A stretch of 64,000 nt of DNA from Henckelia pumila (GCF_033568475.1 NC_133120.1:80762151-80826150); one strand, 5' to 3'; positions 47,588-58,952 are shown, counted from the first letter of the stretch. Made by a program: numbers and translations. Notes: generated by a model from the letters alone, not told the origin.

Positions 47588-47617
47588 TTCACGTGCAACG
47601 CACGTCACTTTTACTAG
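47588..47617 (+). mobile_element. Helitron 3' terminus
   Basis: Hairpin ACGTGC-AAC-GCACGT (47591-47605), eight bases, then CTAG (47614-47617) followed by T. A GC-rich hairpin a few bases before CTRR, inserted before T, is the diagnostic Helitron 3' end. Confidence 0.65.
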
Positions 47618-48561
47618 TATATTTAAATATACCAGTTTTATTGTATTTTCCACATTTTTGTTTTAAATCCCTCTTCATTTTTCATGTTGTGCACAGAGTT
47701 GGCGGCCTCGGATTTAGTTTATATTCGGTGCATTAATTGTTTCTTTGACTATTAATAACTACCTCAAAATTATTTAGAGATAAATCTTCAAAAAAACAAA
47801 ATTTGTTCAAAGATAATGCCTTAGCTTTGTGTCAGTTGGCTCTCTTGGGTTTTATCGGTCATTGTTTAGAGATAATGCAGTCGTTTCGGTTGAATTCATT
47901 GCCTAATTAATTAATATGCCTTATTAAATGGTCTTCATACATACATTATTTTTTTATAATTTCGATTATTTATTTATTTTATCATTTCATTTATTCGACT
48001 TCTGCCATTTGTTTTTTTTTTTAAACAAAATTATTGTTGTTTCCTTCCCTCGCCGCTTCCTCTCGGTTGTATTTTGTTTAGGATGTATGACTCATGGTCG
48101 AAGAATCACGGACCACAGCGCTTTTTGGATTCATCCAGGTCGTCTTTTTCTATTGTTTGTTCCATTTTTCCTTTTTGCCTTTTTGTTATCCACCTTTATA
48201 TTTATTGGCATGTTTTTATGAGGTTTAATTAATGTGTTTCTGCTCGCATTTTGTTGATATTGTGTTGCTTTTCTTTGTTTGTTGTTTGTTTATTTATTTT
48301 TCCCGTCTTTTAGCAGCAATTCGCCTGACGATCTGATAATACATTTTTCATTAATGGTTAGTTTATGTAGTTTAAGTGGGATAATTAATGATTATGTCCC
48401 TAAAGTTTCCTAACTTTTCCAAAAATATACTAGCACTTTTTTCGAGGCCAATTACGTCCCTCTTTTTATAAAAAGTTTTCCTGATATGTCCTCCAAACTA
48501 AAAATTTCCTATACTACCCTTATATTAATATTTTGTATAAACATTTCCCTATGGCTAAAAA
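47618..48561. other. Intergenic DNA left of the pararetrovirus locus
   Basis: T-rich. A 97-codon ORF at 47928-48221 is hydrophobic only because it is T-rich and is not credited. 48380-48545 may include viral leader or intergenic sequence. Confidence 0.45.
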
Positions 48562-48651
48562 TGGTATCAGAGCCTAGGTAATTTTATTCATACTTTATAT
48601 TATTCATTAAATCATACTTTTTTTTGTTGAGGAAGAGATTTTCAACAAACC

Positions 48652-49160
48652 ATGGATTCAAACGAGCGTTTGAACCAGAAGGATTTCATTTATATGAAAT
48701 CCCAAAAACAAGTGAATCTATTTAAAATAGATTCTTTACAAAACTTAAAGAGACTTAGGTCTTATATATTATCTGAAGAGATTAAGAAATATGATTTCTA
48801 ATTCTCAATTCCTAGAGACCACACCAGATTCTTCTAAACTCTCCGGAGATCTTAGAGAAATTCAAAAGACGGTGTGCAATATTACAGTAATCAGCTGTAT
48901 GAAATACCTCAGCAGATTGGAGAAATCCTTAAGAAACAAGAAGAAATTCTTATAACTATAAAGGATCTTCAAACCATAATCGTAAATCTAAAACACACTT
49001 CTAGTTCTAGAAAGAGAAATATAGGAGGAAGGTTACCACTCTCGTTTGGTACCGAACCTCTGTTACATCAGAAAAGTAAAACCAAAATGGTTCAAAAACC
49101 TTTAACTGATGATGAAATGATGATTAATCTTATAAATCAAGTATCAGAGAAAAACACTAT
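48652..49160 (+). pseudogene. Pararetrovirus upstream ORF remnant
   Basis: A short start (MDSNERLNQKDF) stops at 48799-48801. The sense continues in other frames, ending with a coiled-coil-like stretch at 48874-49164 (EIPQQIGEILKKQEEILITI). At least two breaks. Its role is unknown. Confidence 0.55.
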
Positions 49161-49163
49161 CTG

Positions 49164-50540
49164 ATGACTACTTTAGAAAGGTTAAATCTCGAGGATCTAC
49201 AAGATCTTGCGGATTCTTTTGCGAATCTCAAAGTAGTAGATCTAAAAATGAATTCTTCTGAGGGTGAACAACCCATAGGAAATCCCCCTAGATATGTGGT
49301 TCTTCATGTTGGAGAAAATTCACATCCAGCCGGAACCAGATCAAGAAGGAGTAATATACCAATACATCAAACTCCTTATGGAAAAACTGTTTTAGACCCG
49401 ATACATCCTTATGGGGTTATGTTAAACCTGGATGTTCTGGACTTCAAAAACAGAGAAGTTCTTATAGATGATTGGACATCAGCTATGAGAATAGCAGCAG
49501 GAACTTTAGATCTCAATAAAAAAGGATTTATCAAACTTCTGAAAATGAGTCTAATGGGATCTGTCAAGATAGCTTGAGAAATGACCATGCCAGAAACCAA
49601 GGAATAAATCTTAGCAGGAGAATCACTTAGCGAGATTGGAGGAAGAATGACCACCCTTTTTAAAGTACAATTCATAGGGGTATATTATTTCAATAATCAA
49701 GATACAGAGAAAAAGAGAAGATATACTCAAGCTCTGTATAGCCTCGAATTACATGATATCTGTTTAGTTGATGAATATATTATGTTATTCACCAAATACA
49801 GATGGAATTCAGGAGTTGAAGAAAATGTAGCCATTCAGCTATTTTTCGCAAAAATGCCAAGCCCCTGGAGAGAAATGCTGATAAAAGAATATGTTCCAGG
49901 TAATCTTGATACATTGGCAAGACGCGCCTCCTTTTTAAAGGGTAAATTGGCAGAATGGTGCCATATGGCAGCATTACAGAAGAACTACAAGAAAATAAGG
50001 GGTATTAATAAACATACTCCTCTATGTTGTAGAGAAAATGATCTCCCTACGGTTATAGGGAATAGATCACAGGGATTTAAGAGGAAGAAATTCAGAATTA
50101 ATCCCTACAATAAAAGAATAAAAAGTTCTTGGAAACCAAGAACATTTTGGTCCAAACAAAAGGCCAGAGCCTATAGATCAGGTAGAAGAAGTGGACCTAC
50201 ACGAGCATCCCCAGCAACAAACTCATCACAAAGTAGGGGAAGAACACCATCTAGAAGAACTTTCAGAAGAACTCATACAAGAGCAAGTGAAAGTTTCAAG
50301 GATTGCAATTACTGGACATGTGGAGCTAGAGGCCATATATCTACAAACTGTCCAGAAAATGAGAGAAAATGAGTTAAACTCTTTGAAGCAACACCAGATA
50401 TGGATGATGCGGTCTTCTTGTGCCAACTAGTCCAAGTATATCAATTTGAGGATATCCCCTTAGATGAAAGTATATACGAAGAAGAGATATTGTTTAACCA
50501 AGATGAATCTGAAGATGAATCAGAATCAGAATCAACATAA
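49164..50540 (+). pseudogene. Pararetrovirus coat-protein region, broken
   Basis: 49164-49577 and 49647-50372 are consecutive parts of one reading, separated by stops near 49575 and 49605. There is a capsid-like core (LARRASFLKGKLAEW), a very basic Arg/Ser region, then a knuckle reading NYWTCGARGHISTNCP. The Cys expected just before Trp is Tyr. An acidic tail (about 50400-50540, EDESESES) follows, as in caulimovirid coat proteins. Confidence 0.75.
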
Positions 50541-51688
50541 AGAAGAAGTGTTTTGACACGAAACACATGAGAGTTTGGCTGGATTTTTTAGTCAAACCAC
50601 GATATCTCATAATATGGTCCAAAGGATTATGAGAGAAAATCCAACATTACAAAAGTACCAAGGATTTTCGGCAGGACAAGTAGAAAGAGTCTTAGGCAAC
50701 CTAGGGATTAGACAAAGAAGACATCATTTGATTTACAAAGTATTCAGAAGGGAAATGACAATTCCTATGGAGTTAACAAGTAATCAAATAGAGATGCAGT
50801 TAATTCCTTTTGAAGAAGTAAGAGAGGAATTACAGAAGCTGAAAAGTGAGGTAGCAAGAACGATGTCTTGGATTCATATTGGAGCAATCCAAATAATGAT
50901 CAAGGCAACTTTTAAAGAAGGAATAGATTCACCCATAGATATCGTAGTATGTGATAAAAGAATGGGGAATATCCAAGATGCTATTCTGGGAACGATCTCA
51001 GGAAATCTATGTGCAGAAAAAATTGTAGGAGTTATTTATCCAAGAATAGCCTACAATTTAGCTGACAGAGACTTTAATGAAGGAAGGTAATAGACCATAT
51101 TCTATTACTTATCAAATTTCATATGCTCTTTCTAATACTCATCATTCTGAATTATTTATTAGAAATGAGTTTATTGAAATTTCAGAAATCTTTGGGAAAT
51201 TTGCTCAAGCAATATACCCGAAAAGAATCGAGTTTCCTTTAATTCAAGAAACAGACATTCATATACAAGATAAACCGATTCTATACAGAGATCTTAAAAT
51301 AGAATCCCAAAGGTTATCTTTCCAAGGTGACCGAATGACAAGTCGAAGGTGGGAAAAATCTCCTATTCAGGAAATTACACTAGAAGAAAAGGAGTTTTCG
51401 ATAATAGGAAAACTTAGATCTCCAGAAGGATGGAAAGAAGTCAAAATAGTATTCGAAATTACAAGTCACAGGAACCAATTTCCTTGTAACTCGATTTACT
51501 ATTTAGAGCAGCAGGTAATGGGAACTTACCAAGCATTAATAAATATTGGAGAATTGGAAGTTCAAATCTGTGGAATTCCAGGAAAAGAAGTGGATCAGCT
51601 CATTCTTGGCCAAGAGTTTCTGGAGGACCATAAACCATGGAAACGCCTTGAAAAAGGAATAGAGTTTATGGCAAAAGAAAAGACTTGA
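50536..51688 (+). pseudogene. Pararetrovirus movement protein, broken
   Basis: The conserved 30K-type core of caulimovirid movement proteins is clear (IHIGAIQIMIKATFKEGID, then DKRMG, GNLC and YNLADRD). An in-frame stop lies near 50570 and a frame shift near 51080-51090 splits it into 50575-51090 and 51077-51688. Cell-to-cell movement through plasmodesmata is the known role of the family. Non-functional here. Confidence 0.82.
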
Positions 51689-51712
51689 AGGATTCAATAA
51701 GAATTCTACGAG

Positions 51713-51979
51713 ATGGAAAACCAAGACAATTGGATAAGTGACAATCCCTTAATCAGATTCGAAAACTCTGTTCACAAACAGAGGAAGAAACAATTGTTGA
51801 AATTAGTAAGTCATGAACATGATTTACTAGAACGCATTGAGGAAGTAGAAAGGAGTAACTATACTCTACCTTCTGAAGCCTTAGAAAAACTAAAGGTGAA
51901 TAGTCTTAATCGGATTACTAAGGTACAACATAGTCTGTTAAAAATGGCGGGGCCATTTAGTAATCCCTTTAAAAAATGA
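51713..51979 (+). CDS. Small pararetrovirus ORF of unknown role
   Basis: 88 codons, open. Helical and charged (EHDLLERIEEVERSNY). Its stop overlaps the next start as ATGA (51976-51979), the compact arrangement typical of caulimovirids. The function is not recognised. Confidence 0.55.
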   Translation: MENQDNWISDNPLIRFENSVHKQRKKQLLKLVSHEHDLLERIEEVERSNYTLPSEALEKLKVNSLNRITKVQHSLLKMAGPFSNPFKK

Positions 51980-53685
51980 CGACAAGTCCTTTCTCCATAT
52001 ACATACCGATTGGTATGTTTTATGAACAATATAAGGCTGAATACTTTGCAGCTTATATTGACTCGGGAGCAGGAATTTGTACAGCAAAGAGGGGAGTCTT
52101 CCCTGAAGAATGTGAAGAAGAATTGCCAAAAATAGCTGGACGAGATTTCTCTCTCAGAATTTTAATTCTTTGCAAAGGAATAAAACAAGCAGAGATCCTT
52201 ATGGAAGGAGCAGGTCAAACACCCTGGTACAAGGTAAAAACACCACCAATCTATTTTCATGATACATGAGCAGACATCCTGTTAGAAAATAACTTCTTAC
52301 AAATGTTTAAGAAGTACACACAAGACAACGAGTCAAGAAGACTTATGTTCACTACAATTTGTGATCATAAAATTATCGTTCAACGACTCAAAGTTGCTTT
52401 TTATCGACAATTGCCGATAATATTTCGCAGCCAGCGTGGTGATAAAGGACAACTTTTTCACCCAAAAATGAAAGATCCAAGAAGGTTTGGAGAAACCATG
52501 TTGAAAATAACAACAAAACAAGAACTCCAAACAGAGGATATAGAGCTTCTCAAAGTAACTCTAAATCACAGAGATATAGAGTTAGAAAATAAGGTATCCC
52601 TTGATGATGTCAAAAAGAGGCTCAAAGAAAGTTACAATGAGCTTCCTTTGGCATGGTGGGATAGAAATCAACTCAAAGTCAGTCTTACTCTAAAGGAAGG
52701 CAAAAAGTATGAATTCGTCAGATATAAGCCTATCTCAATGAACATAACAGATCAAAGGGATATGAGAATGATTATCAAGGAACATTTGGACCTTGGTCTA
52801 ATCAAAGAATGAGTTTCACCATATAGCAGCCCAGGTTTTCTGGTCAAAAATCATGGTGAAATAAAAAGAGGGAAACCCAGGTTAGTTATTAACTACCAAG
52901 GAATTAATAAAATCCTGGAGTTTGATGGGTACTTCATACCCAGTAGAGAACATCTAATTAGCTGTGTATGAAATACTAAAGTGTTCTCAAAATTTGATTA
53001 TAAGTCTGGATTTTACCAAATTCGAATGGAAGAAGGCAGTAAGAAATTCACAGCCTTCTTTACACCACAAGGATATTATATCTGGGAAGTTATGCCTATG
53101 GGATTGGCTAATGCACCCCAAATATTTCAAAGAAAAATGGATAATCTTTTTAAAGATTATTTCAACTTCATGTTTGTTTATATTGATGATATTCTTATAG
53201 CATCAAAAAACATAGATGAACATGTTAAACATTTAGAGATTTTCTCTAAAATTTGTAAACAAGAAGGACTGGTTTTATCTGAAAAGAAAGCAGTCATAGC
53301 AACAAGGAAAATTGAATTCCTTGGGATTGAGATTGATGAAACTGGAATAATTCTACAACCCCATATTGTGAAAAAGGTAAAAAATTTTCCAGATAAACTC
53401 AAAGATGTAAAACAACTCCAAAGTTTTTTTGGAGTAGTTAATTTCGCAGGGATGTTCATTAACAACCTAGCAATGTACAGAAAGGTGTTCAGTCCTTTGT
53501 TAAAAAAGGATGCTAGGTTTATATGGACCGAAGACCATACTCAAGGGGTAAACCAATTAAATAAGATATGTAAGAATCTCCCAAAAATGGCTATACCCGA
53601 AGATGAAGATGATCTGGTTTTATTTACGGATGCTAGTGACGATTGGTGGGCAGCAGTCCTTACCAAGATCACTACAGAAAGGCTC
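51976..53685 (+). pseudogene. Pararetrovirus protease-reverse transcriptase, truncated in RNase H
   Basis: Protease with IDSGAGICTA, then the RT region with KPRLVINYQGINK, FSKFDYKSGFYQIRM and the active-site FVYIDDIL, then the thumb and the start of RNase H (LFTDASDDWWAAVL). Stops at 52267-52269, 52810-52812 and about 52968 interrupt it, and RNase H ends abruptly at the junction near 53685. The family is certain; the gene is dead. Confidence 0.88.
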
Positions 53686-53687
53686 TT

Positions 53688-54113
53688 GTCTCATTTGCTT
53701 TCTTGAAATCACTTGAGTGGAATCTTGACTATTGAGCGAAGTGGACGTCTTATCTTCTTTTGCTTTTCTTGGTGGCGAAGTGGACGTCTTGTCTTCTTTT
53801 CCTTTGCTTTGTCTTGAAGCAAATGCCTTGTCTTCTTTTTCTTTTCTTTGTCGTAAAGCAAAATAATTGCTTGTGTTGGCCGACATAATCTTTGCATCTT
53901 TTGAAAATAAAATTGTGACTACTGCTTTTTCTTGACGTGTAGTCTGCTTTTGAAATGTATTTTTTCTTGTCAACTGACTACTGCTTTTTTCACGTGTAGT
54001 CTGCTTTTTCTTGTCTTGTTTTTTCTTGCTTTTTATTTTTAATAATTGATTACAATAATACAACTTCTTGAAAGTATTGTCATCGCTATTCCCTCCCCGG
54101 GTTTTTGAAATTT
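53688..54113 (-). repeat. Intergenic direct repeat, copy 1
   Basis: About 425 bp, highly similar to 58512-58910. Landmarks: CTTGTCTCATTTGCTTTC at one end, two GACGTC sites, CCCTCCCCGGGTTTTTGAAA at the other. It is open on the minus strand with a repeated Lys/Glu/Asp-rich sense (GKEDKTST). That is probably a by-product of internal repeats. Confidence 0.88.
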
Positions 54114-54138
54114 CTTGCCAGGGAAAAATAGGAAATAG

Positions 54139-55363
54139 TCAGAAATCTTCTAAACCAAAACAGTCATCTTCATTGTACTGTGCAAAATCTTCAACCTCAG
54201 TAAATTTGGAAGATGAGGGTGTTGGTCCGGCCTCAGGTACTGTTTTAAGAATAGCAGATAATTGTATAGGGTCTTGACATTGTGCCAACTGGGCCATCAA
54301 CTTGCTATTTTCAGTAAGAAAATTGGCTTGTAAATTTTGTTGTAATGGAGAAGGTGGAGATTTCTTGGGAGTTCTTGGAATGGTTTTGCGAGAAATCCAT
54401 GCTTGCACTGATTTGGGACATGAATTTGTATCGGTGAATTTTTTCCACCACTTGATTTTATAGCGACGATTTATAGTTTTTTCAGCAAAATGGAAAACTG
54501 CTGCTAGTTTTGTAACTATAAAATCCCAACAAAAGATCTAACATAATTTAAATTTCTTGAAAATTGAAACAATAAATTTTATTTTGGGTCCAGAAAATTT
54601 GGGTGCCGTTTGAAATGGGTGAAACCCTCAGTGACTAAAGATGGTAAAATTTCGGGTTCGAGGCCAAAATATAACCACCATTTTTGAAACCATTGAGGAA
54701 AAATCTTGGAGCAATTTGTATCATACATAATGAACCATGAATGACTTGATGGTTTGACAAGGAACACAAAATACCAAGCTTTTTGATAATCAAATAATTG
54801 AAACTTCTTGGGTTTATATTTGGAATTGAAAAAGTTTTTCCTTCCCATGGATGAAGGTTCCAGTCATCATAGGTAAGAACCTTGAAAATTTTGAACTTGG
54901 AATGAGTAAGAATTCCATTGTTATCATAACGATATGTGATAATAGCAGAATTAGTATCTTGGAGGATAAATTGATAAAACTCTCTTGATTTATGTAAATC
55001 ATCGGGAATAAAATAGAATTCTGGAGGATAGATTGTAGTAATACAATCGATTGGGTTTGGAAAAATCTGTTCCCTAGATTTTTCAACTTGAACAATAGGA
55101 TCTAAGACTGGTTTAATATAATATTGAAATTTATCTGGAGGAGTATTAATAACAGGGAGTTTGCATGTTCCGACTTGAGTTTTGACAGCTGCAGCAAAAT
55201 TTGTAGCTGAGAATAAAGGTTGAAAGGAATTGTTATTTATAAAATTTGCAGTACTAGATTGAGATTTAGAAGAACTTGAGGAACTTGAAGGATTTAAAGT
55301 TTTTGCCTTTTGAGAGGCTAAGGCTTGCTTTGGGGTAATAAGAGATTTGGATTTTTCTGACAT
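54139..55363 (-). pseudogene. ORF Y, downstream pararetrovirus protein of unknown function
   Basis: Starts at 55363 (MSEKSKSLITPKQAL, Ser-rich). The conserved-looking core is PEFYFIPDDLHKSREFYQFI, then AWYFVFLVKPSSHSWFIMYD, then PQWFQKWWLYFG. The tail is acidic, ending DDCFGLEDF at 54139. A frame shift near 54800-54850 and a stop near 54540 break it, so three frame segments form one protein of about 400 aa. Position (behind RT-RNase H, with its own TATA) equals that of the caulimovirus transactivator/inclusion-body gene, but I see no sequence match to it. I recall similar proteins in plant genomes near such RTs. Confidence 0.6.
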
Positions 55364-56736
55364 TTTGCTTTTAGTGATTTTGAAGAGGTGAGTGGAAATG
55401 GGATTGAATTGTATCTATTTATAGATGAAATTGAGGTGAGAGAAACTTTGTCTTTTCCTTGCAAAAATTCTCGTGTAAGAAAATCGGGCAAGGTATTTTC
55501 TTTTCCCGGAATGAATTCAAAGTTGAAATCAAAACAATAAAGGATTTCTTGCCATCTGGCAAAGATTTGTTTTGAAACAAGATTCTTGACATCTTTGAAT
55601 AAAACATCTTTCGAAGTATTACAATCAGTTCGTATTAAAAATGTTTTATTTATTAAATCATCTTGAAATTTGGAAACACAAAGAACAATGGAAAGAATTT
55701 CCTTTTTGATGGTTGAATAGTTTTTTTGAGGTCCTAACCATATTTCGGAATAAAAACGTATTAATGTCTCTTGATCACCTAATTTTTGTTTGAGTATACC
55801 CCCGTATCCTAAATCGGAGGCATCTGTTTCTACAATGGGTAGAGAATCTGGTTGAAGGATATTGAGGCAAGGTAGAGACTTAACTAGACTCTTAACTTTT
55901 TGAACCGACTAAACCATTTTTCTTGATAACTTGAATAAAAATATTTAAATGTTTAAAATGTTGCCCTAAGCTTTCTGAGTAAATTAGAACATCATCAATA
56001 TAAACTATTGAAAAGTTTTGATAAGGGTTGAATATATCATTCATAACCTTTTGAAATTCAGATGGAGCATTTTTGAGACCAAAGGGCATAACATTCCATT
56101 CATATTGGCCGAATGGAACATTAAATGCTGTTTTATATCGATATTTTTCAGCAACTTGAATTTGCCAAAATCCAGATTTCATGTCAAGTTTTGAAAAGAT
56201 AATTGCATTATAAAGTCTATTCAATAAATCTCGTTTGTGAGGTAATGGATATCGTATCCATTGAAGGACTTTGTTTAAAGGTTTATAATTAATAACCAAA
56301 TAAGATGTTTCTCATTAAATTTAACTTTGATTATTGACATAAAAAGCAGAACAACTCCAAGGAGATTTGCTTGGATGAATAAGCTTTTTAGTAAGAAGAT
56401 CTTGAATTTCTTTTTGACAATAATCAAGCAATTCCTTATTCATTTGAATAGGTCTTGCTTTAGTTGGAATTTGATTTTCAGTAAAATTAGAAACATAAGG
56501 AAGATTTATGGTATGCTTCTTTCTATCCCAAAAGGCATTTGGAATAGTGGAGCAAATGTCTTTTTCAATTTGAATTTTTATTTGAGAAATTTTTTCTTGA
56601 ATTAATTTTTTAGATAATTGTTCTTCAGTTCGTTGATATTTAATATCATTTTTTAGAAACTTGATATGTTGTCTTTTTAGATTTATACTATTTATTTTTT
56701 GAAAAATAGATACTTGTTTTAAAGTATGTATATCTC
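55318..56736 (-). pseudogene. Pararetrovirus reverse transcriptase and RNase H, broken
   Basis: RT: TKARPIQMNKELLDYCQKEI, then a small break near 56310-56320, then VINYKPLNKVLQW, KLDMKSGFWQIQV and IVYIDDVLIYS. After KKNGLV (about 55905) part of the RT thumb is missing and the frame shifts. RNase H then reads open (VETDASDLGYGGILKQ, YSTIKKEILSIV, FEFIPGKENTLPDFLTR) down to a stop at 55318, overlapping the start of ORF Y by 46 bases. Confidence 0.82.
55416..55423 (-). promoter_or_regulatory. TATA box upstream of ORF Y
   Basis: TATAAATA on the minus strand, about 53 bp before the ORF Y start and inside RNase H coding sequence. In caulimoviruses a second promoter (19S type) lies just here. Inferred from position and motif. 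Confidence 0.5.
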
Positions 56737-56738
56737 TA

Positions 56739-57695
56739 CTAATTGGAGGATTGAGAAATGAAAAATGTAATTTCTTTATTCAAAATTATTGAATGTATTC
56801 CTTTTTCATTTACATGAAAAGGATATAATTGAACTATAAACGGAGTACCAAGAATAACATCTTGTTCTAAATATTTAACAAGATAAAATATATTTTTGAA
56901 ACAAATATTTTGATTACACACATGTGCATTTGAGAGTTTGTATTTGATTTTTAAAGGACTTCCGTTTGCACCAAATAATCTTTCGGTTGTTTTTTCGAAA
57001 TACTTGGTTGGAATTAATCCTTCACGGATACAGTTTTGATCTGCACCGGAATCAATTAAAAGTTTTGTTTTTAATTTGAATTGTTTATTGACAACAATTG
57101 TTCCTTGAGAATACCATTTTTGAAGACTAATTTTATTTATGACACATTGAAGTTTATCTTCTTTGTCGTCATATTCAAAATCAAAATTTTGAGGAGTTGT
57201 ATTTTTACTTGAAGATGGAGAATTATTATTTGAATTAATATCTTCATCTATTTGTAATGGAGGATTTAGAATTGTATGTTCTATCTTGACATCAGAAATA
57301 TCTTTCTGAAGTTCTTGAATTTGATTCTTCATTTGATTAATTTCAAATCGAAGATCAGAACTTGTGGAAGGAGTTTCATTAGATTTTGAATTAAATCTAG
57401 ACATAACTTTATTTAGACTATAATGTTCTTGTTTTGGTTCTTGAAGAAGATTTCCAAATTTAGCTTTTAATTTTGGATCAGTTATTTTACTAATAACATC
57501 TTGTAATATTTCTTGTTCATTTGTGATAACATTTATTGTAGATTTGCAATCACAAACTTCATCATTGCAATTACAGAATTCTTTTCCTTCTTCTAAAGAA
57601 GAAGAGCTTGAATATTCAGAATCAGATTCTTCTTGGATAGGAAAAAAAATATCTTCTTGATTATCATCAGAAGATGAAGGAATTAAAGTTAATAA
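56739..57695 (-). pseudogene. Pararetrovirus protease region
   Basis: Open from just after the coat-protein stop (57698-57696) to 56739, in the same frame as the coat protein. It has an acidic Ser-rich linker with CNCNDEVCDC and a coiled-coil stretch (INQMKNQIQELQKDI) after an internal Met at 57404. The aspartic protease follows with KLLIDSGADQNCI and VILGTPFIVQLYPF. A frame shift near 56757 separates it from RT. Confidence 0.78.
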
Positions 57696-58140
57696 TTAAT
57701 TTTTAAAATCATCATCTATTTGAAGTTCATTGATTTTTTCTTGCATTGGACATTTATTTGAATAATGTCCAAGTTGTTTACATTTAAAACATGTAACTTG
57801 GTTAGTTTTATTTTTGAAATGATTTTTTGAATTTTTATAAAAAGTTTTTGATTTTCTAAAAGGTTTTGAATATCTTGAATTTTCAAAATAATTTCTTTTA
57901 TAAGATTTCTTGTAAAACTTTCTTTGAAATTTATGTTTATTATTTTTCTTATGTTTTCTTGAAGGAGGAAGTAATTGTTCGAAAACCATATTGAGCACAA
58001 AAGGAACCAAGTTCTCTTCTGCTCTCATTATGCTCCCGTTTGAGTTTTTCTTTAATTTTTAAATCATTGCACAACGCTAATCCTTCGGCATTGATGTAAC
58101 TCATGATTTCACCATAAGTTAGAGAAGGGTAAGGAATTGA
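57696..58140 (-). pseudogene. Coat-protein C-terminal part with CCHC knuckle
   Basis: A very basic region (KHKKNNKHKFQRKFYKK and so on) followed by CFKCKQLGHYSNKCP, a complete CCHC knuckle, and an acidic end. The upstream part (TYGEIMSYINAEG) is in another frame, with the shift near 57975. Most of the N-terminal capsid core is absent. Confidence 0.72.
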
Positions 58141-58191
58141 ATTTGCATTTTGTTTGCGAATAGATTCCCTAACTTACCAGATGGACCAGGA

Positions 58192-58457
58192 CGCCGAGGA
58201 GAAGTCGTATTGAAGTGAATCAGAGGCATGATTGTACTAGTAAAATAGTAGACAGATGGATTGATTGAAGAATTAATATTATTGATAGGATTGAAAGATT
58301 GAAATACAAAAATATTGAAAGATTGAATACAAAAACTTGAATTGTATTCGAGGAATTTAAAACAGATATAGAGGGAAAATATGAAAATTTATCTCTCTAT
58401 GTTTTGCTCTGTCTAAATTGGCTCTCTTTGCTCTTTGATCTTGAGTCTCCTTTTATA
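58192..58457 (-). promoter_or_regulatory. Pararetrovirus-type promoter, leader and leader ORF with splice-donor-like end
   Basis: TATAAAA (58457-58451, minus strand) lies in CTCTATAAAAGGAG, much like the TATAnAAGGA context of pararetrovirus full-length promoters. About 220 bases of CA/T-rich leader follow, then a small ORF (MPLIHFNTTSPRRPGPSG) which runs into GTAAGT near 58190, a strong donor match. Splicing from a leader ORF is known in some caulimovirids. Function inferred. Confidence 0.5.
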
Positions 58458-58511
58458 GAGAATGAGGGATGCCTGTAGTAGGATTCCTTCCTTGTCAATA
58501 ATGTTGAAGGG

Positions 58512-58910
58512 TCTTGTCTCATTTGCTTTCTTGAAAGCACTTGATGGGAATCTTGACTATTGAGCGAAGTGGACGTCTTATTTTCTTTTGCTTTTCTTTG
58601 TGGCAAAGTGGACGTCTTGTCTTCTTTTCCTTTGCTTTGTCTTGAAGCAAATGTCTTGTCTTCTTTTTCTTTTCTTTGTCGTAAAGAAAAATAATTTCTT
58701 GTGTTGGCCGACATAATCTTTACATCTTTTGAAAATAAAATTGTGACTACTGCTTTTCTTGACAACTGACTACTGCTTTTTTCACGTGTAGTCTGTTTTT
58801 TCTTTTTCTTGTTTTGTTTTTTCTTTTTAATAATTGATTACAATAATACAACTTGTAATACAACTTCTTGAAAGTATTGTCATCACTATTCCCTCCCCGG
58901 GTTTTTGAAA
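58512..58910 (-). repeat. Intergenic direct repeat, copy 2
   Basis: Partner of 53688-54113, same orientation. Two GACGTC sites 39 bp apart (58572-58577, 58611-58616), upstream of the TATA box at 58457-58451. It ends CCCTCCCCGGGTTTTTGAAA. Confidence 0.88.
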
Positions 58911-58952
58911 ATTCGAAGGAACTTGAAATTTAAAATTGAACATAACATTGAA

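Larger units (their letters stand above)
48562..53685 (+). mobile_element. Endogenous pararetrovirus (Caulimoviridae-like), plus-strand decayed copy
   Basis: It starts with an iMet primer-binding site TGGTATCAGAGC (48562-48573) and no LTR beside it. Decayed ORFs follow for a small upstream protein, coat protein with a zinc knuckle, a movement protein, a small ORF, and protease-RT. It stops in the RNase H domain where the next, opposite copy begins. There is no integrase, as expected for pararetroviruses. The movement protein rules out an ordinary retrotransposon. Coat protein before movement protein is the order known in cavemo- and solendoviruses; the genus is not assigned here. Confidence 0.85.

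Noticed and set aside
47928..48221. Hydrophobic plus-strand ORF resembling a membrane protein
   Set aside because: T-rich DNA always reads as Phe/Leu; no conserved motif, no supporting splice or promoter context.
53620..54063. Lys/Glu-rich ORF within the intergenic repeat (also 58397-58765)
   Set aside because: Sense comes from short internal repeats, crosses the junction into unrelated sequence, and differs downstream between copies.
53688..58910. Minus-strand pararetrovirus read as an ordinary LTR retrotransposon with ~0.4-kb LTRs
   Set aside because: The repeats do not begin TG and end CA, no primer-binding site or polypurine tract flanks them, there is no integrase, and the TATA box lies outside the repeated part.
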